NCBI GenBank assembly: GCA_024362935.1
Contig: JANCRA010000003.1
Location: 39,927,291 to 39,991,290 of the forward strand
Direction: 5' to 3'
DNA: 64,000 nucleotides
Origin: Setophaga petechia
Taxonomy: Eukaryota > Chordata > Aves > Passeriformes > Parulidae
Shown here: positions 23,761-34,356 of the stretch, in pieces
Numbering within the stretch: the first letter of the stretch is position 1
Layout: every line of letters starts with the position of its first letter
The notes under the pieces: model-generated
Seen by the model: only the letters and a program-made list of their open reading frames with translations
What the model was told of the DNA's origin: nothing
The model's database searches: none
Position numbers and translations under genes: made by a program

Positions 23761-26700
23761 GTGAGCCATCTCCATCTGCTGGGGGGTGCCCCATCTGCAG
23801 GTTCTTCCTAGAAAAAGGAGTCCTTGGGTGGGTGGAGGTCTTGCTCTGTGGTGGTGGGGATGCCAGCAGCACTGCCTGTGGGGCAGCAGCCTCAGAACTC
23901 CCCTGCTGCCCTCTGCTTTCCCAATCTGAAGTCCTCACCTCCTCCTGGCAGGTCAGACGGGCCGCTATGTGCTGGTGCAGAAGCTGCGGGAAAAGGAGCG
24001 GCAGCTGCTGCCGCTGGAGTGTCCCTTGGAGTCGCTGGCCAAGTGTGGGCAGTATGCCAACGACGTGCAGTTCATCCTGCGGCGGACGGGCCCCAGCATG
24101 GCCGAGCGGCCCTCCTCGAGCCCCCTCCTGGACTCTCCCCACGCTCCCGAGAGGACGTTCATCCGGGCCAGCTTGCCCATCAAACCCAGGCTCACCAGCA
24201 TAGACGGACCCCGTTCCAGGGAGCCCAAAAAATCCATGACCTTCAGCCTGGGTCCTACAGGCTCCAGCGACCTGTTCACCGTGAGCCGATGGAGGCACCA
24301 AACACGGGATGGGCTAGACTTGGAGGGTGGTGGTGTTGTCCAGCCCTCCAAGGAGGAGCTTTTTAGGAGAGTGCTGCAGCAGCAGGAGCAGCTGCATTCC
24401 TTGGAGGCCCATGGGGACACCCTAGAAATGGACCTACGGCTCTGGGAGCGCAGCCGGCTTGCTGGCCAGGAGAATGAGATCCTCTATCTGGAGCAAGTGG
24501 TGCGGAGGAATGAGACGGAGCTGGGTGAGGAGGAGTTCTGGCAGAGTGAGCTCCGGCTGGAAAAGGAGTGCGAGCGGGAGCGACAGGAGCGGGTGAGGAG
24601 CCTGCGGGCCAGCCTGGAGGAGTACACCCAGAGGATCTATGAGCTGAGCATCCGGACTGAAGCCCTGCAGGAGGAGATCCAATGGGAGATGGCCGAGAGG
24701 GCCAAGAGGGGGAAGGAGATCTCTATGCCCAGCCCCATAGAGCTGGAGGACATGGCCACCAAAATGAAAAGGGACCTGGAGGCCAAGGTCAAGCAAGGCA
24801 CCCAGCTGGAGAGCAACCTGGCCAGCGTGGAGAAGGCCCTGGAGGAAGCTGAAAAGAACCTGCAGGTAGATAAGACTGGGTTGAGCCATCTTACCATGGG
24901 ATGGTAAGATCTTGAGGAGGGGGTGGGGCCAACTTTCCAAACACATTAGACCTATGGGTTGAGTGGGGTTGGTTACTCCACCTGCCCTGTGATCTTGGGA
25001 CTGGGTGCACAGCGCTCTGCAGCAGTGATCACTGACAGAGGGACACCACCACTCTTGCCCCACTGGCATGGGGTCCCACACCCATTGCTGTCTGTGCAAG
25101 CTATGTCTGGGCTAATGCTCCTTCTGACTGGTGCTCCAGGAGCACAGCATCACCTCACTCCAGCACAGACAATGGTGCTGGAGCAAGTGGCCCTCATGTG
25201 GGGTTGATGGCATTGGCACAAGGGTCGATGTCATCTTGGATGAAGGAGTCACAAAGGGCTTAGCAGAGGTTCCTGTGGTGCCTGTGCACAAAGTCTTTTG
25301 ACCATGCAGGGCTTGGGCTCATGGTGGGGGGCTGCACAGTGTGGACATGGCAGCTCTGGGGATGAGCTGTGATGGCCCCCCAGCTCTCCTGTTGCAGCCT
25401 CCCAGCATCAAGGATCAAGGGGCTGCATGACTCCTGCCTTCTACCCACCATGTCCCTTTGGAGCAAAACGGGGAAGCTTTTATCCACGCTTTCCCCAGGC
25501 TGTCCATGCTTTCAGCATCTTTCCTTGAGCATATCATTTGCATTTGGCATCTCCCAGCACAGCGGGCGCGTTTGATGGCTGCTCGCACCCTCTTGTGGAG
25601 ATGCAGCAGAGCAGGGCTGTTCCCAAACCAGCGTCATCCTCGTCCCCGTTGCCTGGGCACCTCCCTTCCTGCAGCCCTCAGAGAGGGGCGGCTGAGCCAC
25701 AGTACCCCTGAGGTTCCCTGTGCTGGCACCGGCAGGGCGAGCCCCAGCCGGGGAGCAGCCCCAGCGGATGATTGCCGGCCAGCTGGGAGCACGGGGGAGA
25801 ACGTGCTCACCCTGTTCCCCCCTCGGTGTGTGTTTTGCAGGCCCAGACCCAAGAGCTGGAGGAGTTAAATAAGGAGCTGAGGCAGTGTAATTTGCAGCAG
25901 TTTATTCAGCAGACGGGGGCCACGGTGACCGTCCTGCAGGCCCGGTCCGAGGAGGACGCCCAGCCGGAGCCGAGCCCGTGCGAGCTGCCAGCCTACCGGA
26001 GAAACGGAGGTCAGCACGCTGCCGCTGGCTCGGCCGCGGGGGCTGCTCCGCGGGACCCTGCCCGCTCCCTGCCTCCCTCTTCTCCCCTGGGCACTGAGAG
26101 TAGGCAGGTGGGGGTTTGTGTGCTGACATGGAAGTCGCTCACCACTCCCACGGGGTTTCAGAGATTTTTTCACCCCTGGGGCTCCTTCCTCCTCCCCACT
26201 GAAGCCTAGGGGCTGCTCGTAGACATGCATGGGAGTCAGATCCTGCATTGCTGCTTTTGGGGCCGAGGTGGCTGCAGGGAGCTTTCCTTCACAGCCTTGC
26301 TCATGTCACCATAGCGGCTGCAGCAGAAGGCAGGTGGCTGAAGGCTGGCGTCAGTCCCCGGGGGCTGTCGGCTGGTGGGGACATCCTCTGGCCGCAAATG
26401 ACCTTTCTGTGTTTGGTGAGGGAAGGGTGGTGCCCAGGGCCTTGTCTGCAGCCTCACAGGCATGAGAGGAGGCAGCGGGGGGGTTCTTACGGAAAGGAAC
26501 CTGGTAATTTCTCCTCTGGAGCACCCAGAGTGGTGACATGACTGCCCTGTGGCACTGCAGCGGTTGTGCCCAGCGAGCCTGGGAGGCTCAAGCCCTGCCT
26601 GAGCTGGATGTTTTTCCCCATCCTGTAGGTTTTTCTCCCACCGCTGGTACAGACTTGCCTCCCCAGGTCAGCACCAAGCAGCTCCTCGGCCATCCCAGGA

Positions 26701-27029
26701 CCCTGCCGGAGCCCCTGGTGTCCAGCCTGAACCCCGAGGGTGCGTACGTCCTACTGGGGCCCTGGGAGCGTGAGCTGCTCTGCAGAGGATGGGTGGGAAG
26801 AGGGGAGAGGCTTTTGCTGCCCAAAATGGGCTGCAGCGAGCAAGCGTGTGCTGGTGGTGGGAGGCCAGAGCTATTTATAGATGCCATTAGGAAGCGCAAA
26901 GCTCACACTCCAGCAGTCTCTGCTGTGCTGCCAGGGGCTCACACACTGGCAGCCTGGCTCTCTGCCCTGCCAGGAGCTGTGGAGGATGGTTCTCATCCCT
27001 CTCCTGCCAGTCTGTACCCTCAGGGTTAA
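23658..27029 (+). CDS. RASSF7: RASSF7, N-terminal Ras-association domain family protein 7 (gene-level span)
   Basis: RASSF7 is an N-terminal RASSF protein acting at centrosomes and microtubules in mitosis and in stress-kinase signalling. Four coding segments join in frame: 23658-23760, 23952-24865, 25841-26009 and 26629 onward. Residues about 6-90 form the RA (ubiquitin-fold) domain. It starts [20 protein letters not shown] and contains [30 protein letters not shown] and [12 protein letters not shown], nearly identical to human RASSF7. Residues about 165-365 form a long coiled coil, ending in the family signature [18 protein letters not shown]. The start has a good context (GGGGATGG) and an in-frame TGA 19 bases upstream. 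The C-terminus reaches the motif NPEGAYV, about 436 residues in, but no stop follows. The end given is the first in-frame TAA; splicing to the exon at 27458 is the alternative. RASSF8 is the closest relative, but the position beside miR-210 and PHRF1 fixes it as RASSF7. Confidence 0.9.
23952..24865 (+). CDS. RASSF7: RASSF7 coding exon 2 (residues 35-339)
   Basis: The acceptor is CTCCTGGCAG and the donor CTGCAG|GTAGAT. This 914-base exon completes the RA domain ([24 protein letters not shown]), then encodes a Ser/Pro-rich linker with the conserved [10 protein letters not shown] and a long heptad-rich region high in Glu, Arg and Leu. Codon use is strongly GC-biased, unlike the flanking introns. 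No internal stop or frameshift is seen. Confidence 0.92.
24866..25840 (+). other. RASSF7: RASSF7 intron
   Basis: A 975-base GT-AG intron with no feature I can support inside it. The 3' end has a pyrimidine-rich tract and TTTTGCAG. Confidence 0.9.
25841..26009 (+). CDS. RASSF7: RASSF7 coding exon 3 (residues 340-395)
   Basis: It starts [20 protein letters not shown] and continues [18 protein letters not shown]. The [15 protein letters not shown] segment is the most conserved C-terminal signature shared by RASSF7 and RASSF8. It ends phase 1 at GGAG|GTCAGC. Confidence 0.93.
26010..26628 (+). other. RASSF7: RASSF7 intron
   Basis: A 619-base intron bounded by GTCAGC and by TTTTTCCCCATCCTGTAG. 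Nothing else is recognised in it. Confidence 0.75.
26629..26750 (+). CDS. RASSF7: RASSF7 coding exon 4, C-terminal part
   Basis: It joins in phase to the previous exon and reads [18 protein letters not shown], then [12 protein letters not shown]. The ending NPEG-x-YV matches, as I recall it, the C-terminus of RASSF8 (NPEGIYV), which supports the reading frame to 26750. Directly after it the frame continues (LLGPWEREL) to a TAA at 27027-27029. GT dinucleotides at 26740 (GAGG|GTGCGT) and 26745 could serve as donors to an acceptor at 27457, which would change the tail. The true end is unresolved. Confidence 0.65.
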
Positions 27030-27537
27030 GGCCTTGCTCAGTTAGGATGAGGAGGACTTGTCTCCTGGCTTTTACAGGAGCTACAATTGTTCCATATTAT
27101 TGACCAGTTCATCCCAAAACCCTTCCTACCTCCTGTGACTCTTTTGTCACTTTGCACCTGTTTTTTGGGTGCATCAAAAGAGAGCCGTAGTAGGGACATC
27201 TACCTGCTGTGGTGATGCTACCTCCACCCTGGCATCTTCCTCCCACCCATGCCACCTTTGCCCCAGCAAAAGCCTATTGCCATCCCTCACACAGCCCAAT
27301 ACACCCGCCCATCCTTCAGGACACTGCAGCAACCACACCCCCATCTCCCGGTCCAGGCTTTGCGCTTACATACATCCTGTTTTCCACTCTCCTTTTTGCA
27401 AGTGCTCACCCACCATGGTGGGATTGCTCAGGTGTTTTTTTTCTCTTATCTTGCAGTTGTATCCACCAGGCAGAGCATCTGGAGGTAGAAGGTCCCTGGG
27501 AGTGGAGGATCAATTGCCTTCAAAGTGTAACTGTATA

Positions 27538-27543
27538 AATAAA
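27538..27543 (+). terminator. RASSF7: Proximal poly(A) signal AATAAA
   Basis: This hexamer lies 80 bases into the probable terminal exon, immediately before the AT repeat. The downstream sequence is T-rich rather than GT-rich. Confidence 0.45.
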
Positions 27544-27546
27544 CCA

Positions 27547-27570
27547 TATTATATATATATATATATATAT
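27547..27570. repeat. AT dinucleotide microsatellite
   Basis: About ten TA units lie just after the proximal poly(A) signal. Confidence 0.85.
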
Positions 27571-28430
27571 TTTATATTTTTTTTACTGCTTTATATTGTG
27601 AATGGATGTGGATGGCCAGACAGACTATTTTTACAGACTGTAAAGTAAAACTAAAGACTGATCTCACAAAGCAATCCTCTTCCCCTGAGGATGAAAGCGA
27701 CTCCCTTCTATTTTTTTTTAAGTAGTTTCTATATTGAACAGAAAACAGCAGTGCACCCATTCTGCACAGCCTCCTCAAAAGATCCATCGTGCATTTGGAA
27801 AAGTCATTGTTCTTTTGACTAGGGGAGCAAAGCTGCAGTGGAGACCCACGAGGAGGCTCACCTGGATGGAGCAAGTTAACAGATTTCACAGCAACTCGTC
27901 ACTGCAAGTGGGGCCATGACAAACAGCCTCTTCGCTGGCAGCAAGGGAGGCCCAAAAACAGTTTTAAGACAAATTTCTGGCCTGTCTTTTTTTATGTATA
28001 AGAAACCTGTAGGAGAAACCACTTTCTATGGTGCCACAGACCACGCTTCAAGGAAGCACACAGCAGGAGTTGTTTTTCTTAATTTAATCTTTCAACTTCT
28101 TTTTAAAGTAAAAAATAGCAGAATGAGCCCTTCCCCAGTGGTGGTGTGAGTGGGGAGCAGGACCAAAATACTATTAGTGACATTTCCCTGATGATTTTTA
28201 TTTTAACTCGATGGCCAGTAGTTACCATTCTGTTCATCTGTTGCGGTGGGGCACCTTGTATTTTAATTGCAAAACCAAAGCGGTTTGGGGAGGGGATGAG
28301 TTTGCCTGGGAGATCCCTGAGCCTGTTTTCAGTGTGTCGTATGCGGAAATGTGACTTGGGCGCAGCGTTCCCGGTGAAACCCCGCTTCCCTGTGCGAATG
28401 TAAATCCCATGCGCCGCAGATCCAATTTTC

Positions 28431-28436
28431 AATAAA
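28431..28436 (+). terminator. RASSF7: Distal poly(A) signal AATAAA with GT-rich downstream element
   Basis: AATAAA is followed within about 25 bases by a GT-rich stretch (GTGTGAGTGTGCTC). This combination is the better candidate for the main 3' end of RASSF7. Confidence 0.5.
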
Positions 28437-28450
28437 TCTTTGGGAACGGA

Positions 28451-31400
28451 TTTGAGCAAAGCGAGTGTGAGTGTGCTCTTGTGGCCAGGGTGAGCCGTCC
28501 CTGCTGGACATGTCCGAGTGGTTTGCGCACCCTGCAGCTGCCTCTTCCATTCCGAGCCATCTCTTTCTATTTGCCGAATTAAAGCTGTGAGTATTTTATA
28601 ACTGACTGACTCTTATGCACACAGTGCTCTTTTCTCTTTTTTTTCCCTTTTCTTTTTTTTTCCCCTTTTTTTTCCCCCTTTTTCTTTTAAATCGTGAAGT
28701 GCTTTACAGCCAGGGGATGCAGCTTGTCTCCGGTGAGCTGCAGCCATCTCTGGGATGAAACATGGCAACATTTTAATAATGCACAGCAGCAGCAGCTCAG
28801 AGCATTTTAGGACAGGAGGCAAAGGGGGAGGCGCTCAGCTGCAGACAGGAGCAGGTAAGGGGAAATTTCCCATTTGCCTCCAAGCCTCTTTGCAGCTGGA
28901 TAACAGCAGCCAGGAATATCAGCTCTTGCTGTCCATCACCGTTTCCCCTGAGCTTCTGCTGGGCTCTTGTCCCTGGGGACATCTTCCCCTCTCAAAGCTG
29001 ATTTTCAAGGTACTACCACAGCCCAGCAGGCTGATCAAGTAATATTAAAGTATGCATTTTTGGGAGATCCACTGGTATACTGTTGTGTCTTAGGTTATGA
29101 CTGGAGAGCTGCCACAGTAGGGAGATGCAATTTCAAAGCTGTCTTTTTTGAATTGGGGCTTTTGGGGCTTTTTGGGTGGGTTGTTTTCCAAGTTCCTCCT
29201 CACCCTCCTCCTTAAATCATGTATCTCAAGGAAAATTAGTTAAAAATATGTTCATTACATGCAGCTGTTTCTCCCCTGCTTGTTTGCTTTTTGAGCTTTG
29301 TGTGCTTTTTTTTTTTTTGGACTCTTGCTTTTAAAGATTCTGCCTTGCTAATGTAAAAAGAGCATTTCAGTGCTGCTTGGGGAGGGGAAGGAAAAGCAGA
29401 TTAGAAAACCCACTTTCCCTGGACATGGCTGGATTTCAGTGTGTCATGGGACATCCTTTGTGTATCTCAGAAAACTGACCTCTGCAGGTTTAAAACTGGA
29501 TCTTTCATTTTTTGGGTTACATTTGTAGCCTTGCCTTCTGCAAAATAAACAGGAATAAAGAGAAAAGGGTCATCACCTATGGTACTTCCAAATGGGGGCA
29601 GAAAATTAATTTGAAGCTGGGGGAGTTTTTCCCCTCTGTTACGATTATATATTATTTATCAGTTTTGTAGGTTCAGTCATAATCATAACAGGCCAAACCA
29701 GCACCAGTCTTTCCTAGAGGGAGGTGTGGGAGGGTGTGGAAAATAAGGATTTAAAATATATATCGCAGCAGATTTGGCCCTTCAGCTGATGCCCCTTGGC
29801 TGGCATGCAGGATTTGGAACTGTTGCATGGGTGGGAGACCGAGTAAATCAACTGTGTCCCCCACTGATAACCGGGCATGGGGCTAGCGAGAGGGCTGTGA
29901 CCAGGGGCTAACTCTCAAGACTGTGGCTCTTTGCAAATTTTCTTCATTTTGTGTCCCACCCACCATCACCCAGCTGCTGCCTAGGCCAGCAGTGTTTTAC
30001 AAGGTAATAAATTACTTTGATTAACACCTCTGTCCCTGCTGTGGTGCACGTGGGGCAGAGGTGGGTGCTAATAAACTCCTGTGTTACCTCGGGAGCTGCC
30101 AGCCCAGGGTGACCTATATTCCTGGGGCTCGGGGGGCCTGCGCGGGTCCCCGCCTGTTATTTAACGCAGCGAGGCTCGATACCCGCTCCCCCGCCCTCCT
30201 GCTTTTAGCCACTCTAAAGCCTGTGTCAATAATACATTTCTGCCATTGAATATTTTATTGATGGTTTGACTTTTTTGCTGCTCGCGATTCCCATTTCAAG
30301 GCTGCGTGATTGTTCCTAATTAAAATTTTATGCCCTGGGACAAGCCTTCTTGCTACAGTGGAGATGATGCTGTCCTTTTCTAGGCCACTACAGAGTGGTA
30401 GGAAGAAATTACCATTACCCATTGTTATGAGATTAAAACAAAGCAAATAAATTATTGGTTTTTTCCCCTAAAAAACAAACCAGCAGCCCAGCGTACGGCG
30501 CGTACTGGAGAGGGAACAACTGGCTCGTGGGCAAGGCAGGGATCCAAGCGTGCAGGGTGGCTCGAGGATGCTGTGCCTGGCTGCACAGGGACCCACGTCC
30601 CCATGTCCCTCAGGCGCCGTGGGCAGCTTCTTCCTTCCCTGGAGTGGGCAGGAATGGACTTCAGAGCTTCTCTCTCCTCAGATGTTTCTCCTGGCTAGCT
30701 CCAGTGCCACCCAAAAATCACAAAGTGAAGGATTTACCCGTTTTTCACTGGTGAGCTGTCCGCATTTTTGTTGGCACTTTTTTTTTTTTAATAAATCTGC
30801 AGGTTCTGCCAGCACAAGGCACCATTCAGAAGAGTATTTCAGCCACCTCCAGCCTCCCTGGCGCCCTTTTCCTGGCTGCACTACCTGATTTTTTTTTTAG
30901 ATTTTTTTTTTTTTTTAATATTGTGTAAGAAAAATGGCCCCCAGCTCCTCACCCCTCTATCCTGGACAGTCAGCTCCTCACCGTCCTCATCAGATGGTGG
31001 TCTGGGTGCCAGCACTGCCTCAGGCCAGTGCAGTTTCTTCAGGGCAACACTGCTGCAGACACCTGAACCATCCCCAAGTTGCAGTTACGTATTTGTATGA
31101 GTTCCTGGGTGTTTGGGTTTGGATATTTTTTCCCCCCCTCAATTTCATCTAAAGTGCTAGAAGCATTTGTGCTGCCTCCCAGCCCCTGGACTTGGCAAGC
31201 AGCTTTTAAAGCACACACTTCAGCACCAGTTACATAAGAAAAGGTGTGAATGTCTGGAGGAGAAAATGCCTGATGGTTTTGCTCCCCAAGTGGTGTACAG
31301 ATGCTCTGCTGCTGCTCCTGGCTGCACAGCTTCTCCCAGCATAGCTCACTGCAGATGAAGAGCTGTTTGAAGCAGCATGTGTGTCCATGCAGGGAGCATT

Positions 31401-32619
31401 GTCTGCTCTCCTACAATGATTTTTCTTTCTCCATCTCAGAGTGCAGACTGACTGCATTCTACCTTGCCCTGGAAAAAAAAAAACACCATAAAGCACTAGA
31501 GGAGGCTGGGAAATTTTCTTGTTTATGGATGAGCAAGTTTCTCTCCCCATGGAACCTCCTGCCAGCAGAAATCTTCTTTTTTTTTTTTTTTAGGATGTAT
31601 TATATAAGTCCCTGCTTGCATTTAACTAACTGACTTCCTCTTAAACAATTCATGTACTCCTATTCCTCATAGAGCAGCTTGCTCCTGCGGTGAGGCTCAC
31701 CTGACACTGAGACGTTATGGACAGAACACAACAGGCGCTTCTTCGTGTGGTGCTTGAAGGGTAAGGCCTGTTCCCTTCCCTCCATGAGGAGCTGAAACAA
31801 GAACAAATTCTTTGAAGAGCACAAAGAATCCCTTCAGCTCAACAGGCCTGAAATTCAGCATCTTCCCCTCCTGTAAGGCACTCACCTGCCTCTCACCAAA
31901 AATCTCACAGTTCAGAGTGAAAGCACGCAACCACTCTTCTAACCACGCTAAGTACCGTCTTAAAAATCTGTTTATTAGCTACTGAAAAAGATGAACTCAA
32001 GGGGCATCAAAGCCTTAGTGTATTTTCTCACCGCTCAGGAGCACCCTGCAGCTAGGTCAGGACAGAAGGGCTGATGCTGGGCTTTCGGCTTGAGGGAGAA
32101 CCATGTCACACCCTTCTGCTCTCCTTTTCAAGCCACCTTCACTGGCCACAGAGGCAAAATAAGAGATGGGAGGAACCAGGCATGCAGTGCAATCAGACAC
32201 ATCAATGAGAAGGCACAGCTTTCCTCTTCACCTGGTCTGATGCCCTGGATTACAGTAATCAGCACTCAAATACTGGTTTTGCACATTTATTGAAGACTTC
32301 AGGTGACAGCACAGCAGGTTAGTTTTGAATCATGCCAGAAGAACGTTAAAAACAGGAATTGAGCTGGATGCTCCCCCCACTTACTGGAGACGCACAGAAA
32401 AAAGGCAAAACCAAACAAACTTCACTTCAACCCCTTCCTTTTGCTTACTGGAGCTGAACAGGATGGTTCCACTGGTGGCAGGAAGTCGGAAGCATTCATA
32501 GCACAGTGCTGCTCATGGGAACTGGGATAGGCCTTGCCAGGTGACCTGCAGAGCTGCTCCTGCCAGCGGCATCTCCCGGGGTTAGCTCATCAGCCAGTCC
32601 CAAACGCAGGGCTGTTCAT
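28451..32619. other. Intergenic region between RASSF7 and the miR-210 unit
   Basis: No supported gene lies here. It contains a pure pyrimidine tract at 28627-28688, several T homopolymers (29307, 30779, 30899, 31576) and a doubtful minus-strand exon pair at 31660-31957, described under findings. Confidence 0.55.
28627..28688 (+). repeat. 62-base homopyrimidine tract
   Basis: Every base from 28627 to 28688 is C or T, with alternating T and C blocks. Long homopurine-homopyrimidine tracts can form triplex DNA. It lies about 190 bases beyond the distal RASSF7 poly(A) signal. Confidence 0.85.
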
Positions 32620-32844
32620 TCAAAGAGAAACAAAGCACCTTTATTTTCAGACACACGTTTGTTACATGCATGGTCACCTATAAAATGGTGTGGCAGGGGG
32701 ACTGCGGCCTTCAGTTTCAGCTCTCAGCCACACTTGTACACGGATGGATTTTGTACCAGGTTTCCCTCCCTCCCTCTCTCTGAGTGGCTACACTGTGCTC
32801 CTGCCTGCTCGGTACCAGCAAGTGGGATGATGCTGTAGGTGCAG
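32620..32844 (-). ncRNA. Candidate terminal exon of the miR-210 host RNA
   Basis: On the minus strand a strong acceptor (CTTTTTTTCTTCCCTAG) precedes 32844. About 200 bases further is AATAAA (plus-strand 32640-32645), followed by GT- and T-rich sequence (GGTGCTTTGTTTCTC), a textbook 3' end. The strand and position fit the 3' end of the transcript that starts in the CpG island and carries miR-210, equivalent to human MIR210HG. No long frame or known domain is present, so a non-coding RNA is favoured. Confidence 0.4.
32640..32645 (-). terminator. Minus-strand poly(A) signal
   Basis: AATAAA on the minus strand with a GT/T-rich element directly downstream on that strand. It is the best 3'-end signal between miR-210 and RASSF7 for a leftward transcript. 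Confidence 0.5.
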
Positions 32845-34280
32845 CTAGGGAAGAAAAAAAGCAATCTGGGCCTGAGACACTGCAAACTTGTCTGCCCAAC
32901 CCAACCCTGTTCCCCATTAAAAAGAAAAAAATAAAAAGGCCCATTCGGCTTCTGAACAAACATGAAAGCATCTCGGGTACATTTGGTAGGTTTTCCCATC
33001 TTCCCAGGCTGTTTGAGCACTAGGGAAACACAGAGCACAGAGGGAGCTGAGTTTCCTTGTGAAGAGCAGATGTTCCTCTAGGACCCAGAGGCAGAAATGA
33101 TAAGAGCATGAAGGAGAGATAGGGACAGGCAAAACTTCTCAGAGAGACACTTTACCAACAGAGGACCTTGCTCTGCCTTCTGTGCAAATAACTAGTTATT
33201 GACCACAGCACTGCCAATTCCTTCAGATCAAGCCTTTTACAACAGCCGAGGGCTACATGAGAGCAGCCCCAGGAGTAGGGGGAATACCTGAGCCCTTCCA
33301 GGGAACCTCAGCAGCTGCAGTGAATCCTAGCTGGATATTAGGAACTTCAGCTGACAATGAAGCTGTGATGCTCTTCAGAAAATACACTTTTCAACTAGCC
33401 AGCTTCTTCAGCAGCCGAAAAATCACAAGAGATAACTTTGTAGGAGAAGCCATCTGCTTCGTCACTTCCTCAGTTTTTAGTGACAGCCACCGTGGGTGGC
33501 TGGAAAAGTCCCTGCCTGGCTTGCCTTCCTGTTCCTCGGGGCCATGAAGTCAGAGTCCCCTGCGTGACATCACAGCACATTGGGCAAGGCAGCTCTGCAA
33601 ATGCCCAGCCAGGGCCAGGCCGCCAATAAAGCCCTGGCACAAGATGAAGAAAACAGTGAGCAAAGGTGAGGGGTGGGATGGAAAAAAAAACCAGCAACAA
33701 AAAAGGAAAGTGAGGCTCGTTTCTGCTTTTCCTTTAACAGACTAGAGAGTCTCTGTTTAAATGTGACTCATCCAGGGCAATACTAGGCAGAGTTTCTTCT
33801 ATTAACACACCCTTGGCAATAGCAGTTCAGTTAGTCACTGACCGGCTCTCAAGACGTCACCGGCCGGGATGATGCGTCTCTAACTTGGTACGGAGTCCGC
33901 TAGCACTTATTTACTTTGGAGAAGAGCAAGAGAACAGAGAGAGGCACGCCATCCCTCCTGAACAACTTTACCACCAACTACTCGCACCCCCATTCCGACG
34001 CGGCCCGTTCCCTCCATCTCCCGCGGGCACACCGAGCCCCGCTGCAGGAGTGCTCCATCTTTCCGCGCTCCCCTGAACGAGTGCGGCCGATCCTGGCCGA
34101 TCACTGGGGGTCCGCAGAGCCGAGGATGGGCAACCGCTGGAGGCAGGACAGTGGTGACCGAAGGGGAGCCGACTCCCTGCCACGCCGGAGCCCCTCACCT
34201 GGCTGGCCGAGAGCGCAGGAGAGCGTCGAGGCTTCGAGGCGCGGGTCCGGGGAGGCGAGGCGGCCGCACAGTGATGTCCG
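32845..34280 (-). other. Presumed intron of the miR-210 host RNA
   Basis: Minus-strand sequence between the hairpin and the candidate terminal exon. Further acceptor-like sites on this strand (near 33017 and 33078, each with a pyrimidine tract ending CCTAG) could define extra internal exons. I do not recognise any protein in them. Confidence 0.3.
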
Positions 34281-34289
34281 AGGAGCAGG

Positions 34290-34311
34290 TTAGCCGCTGT
34301 CACACGCACAG
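34290..34311 (-). ncRNA. MIR210: Mature miR-210-3p
   Basis: The mature strand begins CUGUGCGUGUGACAGCGG and ends CUAA. The seed (bases 2-8) is UGUGCGU. It differs from the human form only near the 3' end (CUAA instead of CUGA), outside the seed. Confidence 0.95.
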
Positions 34312-34328
34312 TGGAGTCGCCGAGAGCA

Positions 34329-34350
34329 CAATGTGCGTTAGTCAGTGGCT
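34329..34350 (-). ncRNA. MIR210: Mature miR-210-5p (passenger arm)
   Basis: It begins AGCCACUGACUAACGCAC and ends AUUG. The exact ends are inferred from pairing to the 3p arm with the usual overhang. Confidence 0.8.
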
Positions 34351-34356
34351 CACCTG
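34351..34356 (-). promoter_or_regulatory. MIR210: Consensus 5' splice site inside the mir-210 basal stem
   Basis: On the minus strand the stem reads GCAG|GTGAGCC, with the exon boundary after 34354 and GT at 34353-34352. It overlaps the 5' arm immediately before mature 5p. If used, it would end the host exon within the hairpin and separate its two arms. Confidence 0.45.

Larger units (their letters stand above)
27458..28450 (+). other. RASSF7: RASSF7 3' region, probable terminal exon and 3' UTR
   Basis: A strong acceptor (TTTTTTTCTCTTATCTTGCAG) ends at 27457. A first AATAAA lies at 27538-27543, followed by an AT microsatellite. A second AATAAA at 28431-28436 is followed by a GT-rich element (GAGTGTGAGTGTGCTCTTGTGG), a good cleavage context. 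If the 26629 exon is not spliced, this is simply 3' UTR; if it is spliced, a few codons of the terminal exon are coding. Confidence 0.5.

Noticed and set aside
23564..25099. Minus-strand frames of 151-245 codons
   Set aside because: Antisense shadows of the GC-rich RASSF7 exons.
33378..33470. Minus-strand frame containing KQMASPTKLSLVIFRLLKK
   Set aside because: Short, blocked upstream by a stop, no pyrimidine-rich acceptor in the right phase and no homologue known to me.
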